Part shown: piece by piece, positions 19,187 through 24,938 of the stretch
Layout: the number at the start of each line of letters is the position of its first letter
Numbering within the stretch: position 1 is the first letter of the stretch
Origin: an uncultured Acidobacteriota bacterium
GTDB lineage: Bacteria > Acidobacteriota > Blastocatellia > RBC074
Assembly (NCBI GenBank): GCA_937967285.1
Contig: CALBSU010000118.1
Coordinates: forward strand, 1-24,938
Length of the DNA: 24,938 bases
Reading direction: 5' to 3'
Translations under genes and position numbers: made by a program
The notes under the pieces: generated by a model
Databases searched by the model: none
Told to the model about the DNA's origin: nothing
Seen by the model: the letters and a program-made list of their open reading frames with translations, nothing else

Positions 19187-19540
19187 GATAAATATGAGCG
19201 CCGTCTCTATGATTGGAAGCGCTCGATCATCGAATTTTTGCATTCGCTTAGATTGACGATTCACGAACCGGAGGCTCAGGTCATTCCGGGTGAAGTGGGA
19301 ATTCCCTGGCTCGGCTTCGTAGTCTATCCGACTCATCGGCGTGTCAAATCAAGGAACGTTGTCAAATTTTGTCGTCGATTGAGCGATCGCTGGTCGGAAT
19401 ACTGCGCCGGCCGGATCACTTTTGCTGAATTCGATTCTTCAGTGAAGGGATGGGTCAATCACGTCCGCTACGCCGATACCTGGGGGTTGAGAAAGACCGT
19501 GTTGAGCAGCGGGAAGTTTTTTCGAAGACCCGAAAAGTAA
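19187..19540 (+). pseudogene. C-terminal remnant of the DGR reverse transcriptase
   Basis: An in-frame stop at 19184 is followed directly by coding sequence that looks like the thumb and C-terminal part of a DGR-type (group II intron-related) reverse transcriptase. It opens [18 protein letters not shown], then [50 protein letters not shown]. About 117 codons remain of an expected 300 to 400; the fingers/palm with the YxDD catalytic motif is missing and not found elsewhere in the window. The break point lies about 47 bp from the transposon-like element, so insertion with deletion is the simplest cause. A shorter product from TTG or downstream codons could be made but could not polymerise. Confidence 0.8.
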
Positions 19541-19551
19541 AAAATTTTTTT

Positions 19552-19565
19552 AGCGCCTTCGGCGC

Positions 19566-19566
<1 letters not shown>
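19552..19566. terminator. Small hairpin next to an A/T run
   Basis: AGCGCC, TTC, GGCGCT directly follows the run AAAAAATTTTTTT (19541-19551) on the plus strand. On the minus strand the hairpin, downstream of target 2, is followed by TAAAAAAATTTTTT. It may help to end transcripts of target 2, but the U-run is displaced. Confidence 0.35.
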
Positions 19567-19623
<57 letters not shown>

Positions 19624-19626
19624 ACC

Positions 19627-23067
<3,441 letters not shown>

Positions 23068-23331
23068 GTTCCATTCCTTATGAAAAAAGGTTTCGAGAGT
23101 CTTTCCTCTGGCGGATAACGTTCGAATGCGGTTAAGTGATCCGCCGGCCGGTTGAGGCATTGTCAGGTTAGCTGAAATCAAGGATTTTCGGCAAGCATGG
23201 CAGGCAAACCGGAACGCGTGGCTGATGTTTCTATTTTCGGTTTACAATGCCGGCGATATTCAAAAGGATGATTAAGGTAATTGTAATGGAATCCTGCATC
23301 GACATTTATCAGGAGAAATTTCAGGAAAGAT
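23068..23331. other. Divergent intergenic region between target 2 and the nucleotidyltransferase
   Basis: 264 bp that must contain both promoters. AT content rises around 23228-23290 (TTTACAATG, TTAAGGTAATTGTAATGG), but I see no well-spaced -35/-10 pair and no operator-like palindrome. It marks the right edge of the less GC-rich island. Confidence 0.4.
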
Positions 23332-24327
23332 ATGAAAGCAATGATACTGGCGGCCGGATTCGGGACGCGGCTCTGGCCGCTGACGATCGGACGCACCAAG
23401 CCGGCGATCCCGTTTCTCAACCGTCCGCTGATCGCCTATACGATCGAATATCTCAAACGCCACGGGATCGATGATCTGATCATCAACCTGCATCACGAAC
23501 CCGAATCGGTGCGCCGGCAGATCGGCGACGGATCAGAGTACGGCGTCAGAATCACTTATTCGCTCGAGGAGCCGGAGATCCTCGGGACATCGGGCGCGCT
23601 CGACAGGGTCCGGCATCTGCTCGATGACGACACATTCGTCGTCGTCAACGGCAAGATCATCACCGACATCGATCTGAGCGAAGCGATCGCGGCGCACCGC
23701 GAGCGGAAGGCTCTGGCGACGCTGGTTCTGATGACCAACTATCGTTACGAGCGATTCAGCGAGGTGAAGATCTCGCCGGAATACGACATCCGCGAGTTCG
23801 CGGGGTTCCCGAAAGCGCCGGATAACGACAATCCCTCGGGCAGGACGCGGCCGTTTCCGCTCATGTTCACCGGAATTCACATTCTGGAACCGGGCATTTT
23901 CGATTACATTCCGCGGGGAGTTTTTTCGGATTCGGTGCGCGATGTTTATCCGAAGGCGATGGCGGAAGGGCGTCCGGTCAAGGGGCACATCGCGGAAGGT
24001 TCGTGGCACGAGCTGAGCACGATCGAGCGATATCTCGCGATCCATCTGGATTTCCTGAGCGCGCGCGGCGTCGATGTGATGACGGACGAAGGATGTCGGA
24101 TAGATCCCGGGGCGTCGATCCGGCGTTCGGTGCTCTGGAAGCGGGTCAGCGTCGGAGCCGGCGCTTCGCTCGATCAATGCGTGGTGGGGGATGACGTTGT
24201 GATTCCGCCAGGGGCCCGGTTCGAGAGGGCGGCCATCGTCAGGGCTGATGCGGCGGATGAAGAGCGGCCCGAAAAGGCGCTTCCGGGCGAGGTGATCGGC
24301 GACAACCTTGTCGTCAAATTCGCCTGA
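23332..24327 (+). CDS. NDP-sugar nucleotidyltransferase (MurU/GDP-mannose pyrophosphorylase-like)
   Basis: The 331-residue protein has the nucleotidyltransferase start [18 protein letters not shown] (activator loop GxGTRL and WPLT), the sugar-site lysine region [28 protein letters not shown] and [12 protein letters not shown]. The C-terminal part (about 245-331) looks like short left-handed beta-helix turns ([42 protein letters not shown]). It joins a nucleotide to a sugar-1-phosphate; the sugar is uncertain. AGGAAAG stands just before the ATG. The next gene encodes an APH-type kinase resembling AmgK, so a UDP-MurNAc salvage role (MurU-like) is plausible, though MurU itself usually lacks the beta-helix. 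Confidence 0.8.
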   Translation: MKAMILAAGFGTRLWPLTIGRTKPAIPFLNRPLIAYTIEYLKRHGIDDLIINLHHEPESVRRQIGDGSEYGVRITYSLEEPEILGTSGALDRVRHLLDDDTFVVVNGKIITDIDLSEAIAAHRERKALATLVLMTNYRYERFSEVKISPEYDIREFAGFPKAPDNDNPSGRTRPFPLMFTGIHILEPGIFDYIPRGVFSDSVRDVYPKAMAEGRPVKGHIAEGSWHELSTIERYLAIHLDFLSARGVDVMTDEGCRIDPGASIRRSVLWKRVSVGAGASLDQCVVGDDVVIPPGARFERAAIVRADAADEERPEKALPGEVIGDNLVVKFA

Positions 24328-24393
24328 TGGTAACATCCTTTACCCCGAATTTAACGACCGGACTCGACCGACACCCTGTTGTCGTCCCGACAT

Positions 24394-24938
24394 ATGACCA
24401 TGAACCTCCCCGAATCAAGAATCCAGACCGGCGCCGAACTGAAGGGCACGGGCGGACTGAGCGAAAAGCGGGTGCTGGCATACACCGCGCGCCACTTCAA
24501 CGTTCCCGCCGAAGATGTGCTGCTGCAGGCGCTGACGCCCGATGCCTCGACGCGCAAATACTATCGCGTCTCGCAGGCCGGTGATCCCGGCGGGACGCTG
24601 ATCATCAGCCTTTATGCCGCGCCGTTCAATCCGGGTGACAATTCGTATCTGGATGTGACAAGGCTCTTCGAGAAGGTCGGGTTGCCGGTCCCGCGGATCA
24701 TCGACGTTGCGGGGACGGACGGGATCATCCTGCAGGAGGATCTCGGCGATGAGAGCCTGAGCGGATGGCTGGTCGATGCCGCTGAGCGCAATGATTCAAC
24801 CGGAATCGCCGGGAAGCTCAAGCGGGCGATCGATCTGATCGTCGAAATCCAGGCCGCCACTGAGACGGCTTACGGCATGAACTCCGTGGCATCGCGGCTG
24901 GCCTTCGATGTCGACAAGCTCTCGTGGGAGCTCAACTA
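24394..24938 (+). CDS. APH/AmgK-like sugar kinase, 3' end beyond the window
   Basis: The frame from ATG at 24394 (alternative ATG at 24400) stays open to the window edge, giving about 181 residues. It shows the APH-family N lobe: [14 protein letters not shown] (AmgK-like DASxRxYxRV), [24 protein letters not shown] and the hinge [16 protein letters not shown]. The catalytic HGD segment lies beyond the edge. AmgK phosphorylates the anomeric position of N-acetylmuramate or N-acetylglucosamine in peptidoglycan recycling and is commonly paired with MurU. Here it follows a nucleotidyltransferase by 66 bp. The assignment to AmgK is inference from motifs and pairing. Confidence 0.7.
   Translation, partial: MTMNLPESRIQTGAELKGTGGLSEKRVLAYTARHFNVPAEDVLLQALTPDASTRKYYRVSQAGDPGGTLIISLYAAPFNPGDNSYLDVTRLFEKVGLPVPRIIDVAGTDGIILQEDLGDESLSGWLVDAAERNDSTGIAGKLKRAIDLIVEIQAATETAYGMNSVASRLAFDVDKLSWELN

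Noticed and set aside
23178..23420. Short minus-strand frame upstream of target 2
   Set aside because: It overlaps the nucleotidyltransferase start, has no ribosome site and no recognisable sequence.

Overview
This window looks like a bacterial chromosome segment from a GC-rich, probably Gram-negative organism that is not one of the common model species. The gene set (sigma-54 two-component pair, lipoprotein-like TPR protein, MetRS with C-terminal tRNA-binding domain, YajQ, HARE-HTH protein, MM0924-like small protein, YhhN, MurU/AmgK-like pair) would fit Acidobacteriota or a neighbouring phylum. That placement is an impression from gene content, not a result.

Layout. 2-8755 holds mainly minus-strand housekeeping and signalling genes: a YhhN-family membrane protein coupled to a quinone oxidoreductase, an exported DUF1579-like protein, a small plus-strand MM0924-like protein, an NlpC/P60 hydrolase, a UbiE/MenG methyltransferase, an NtrC-type response regulator, its probable sensor kinase, and a TPR/TatT-like protein. 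The regulator and kinase are separated by about 515 bp of nested repeats. 8907-14634 is a plus-strand housekeeping run: metG, tatD, yajQ-like, polyprenyl diphosphate synthase, HARE-HTH protein, CYTH protein. 23332 to the window end holds a sugar-nucleotide nucleotidyltransferase and a truncated APH-family kinase, possibly a cell-wall sugar salvage pair.

14689-23067 is an accessory island, visibly less GC-rich by eye, and is the most interesting part. It is a diversity-generating retroelement (DGR) locus with two convergent targets. Both targets are large STAND proteins: a NACHT-type NTPase followed by a formylglycine-generating-enzyme-like C-type-lectin domain. Each ends in a 115-bp variable repeat (VR1 17837-17951 plus; VR2 19750-19636 minus). 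A template repeat (TR 18109-18223) lies between them and is packed with AAC/AAT codons. VR1 differs from TR at 18 positions, 17 of them TR adenines. VR2 differs at 16 positions in its core, all TR adenines, plus 4 differences in the 3' flank. This adenine-specific pattern is the signature of mutagenic retrohoming.

The reverse transcriptase that should follow TR survives only as a C-terminal remnant (19187-19540) with no catalytic YxDD region. The space where its 5' part should lie holds an IS200/RAYT-like Y1-transposase element flanked by inverted hairpins. The DGR therefore seems to have fired repeatedly and then lost its own RT, or to depend on an RT in trans. A nearly identical 58-bp nested-hairpin element follows both VRs, and a REPIN-like palindrome is inserted in frame at the same place in both lectin domains. 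A small protein (14689-15159) shares a Gly/Asn-rich linker motif with both STAND proteins, which suggests a split partner or effector-side module of the same system.
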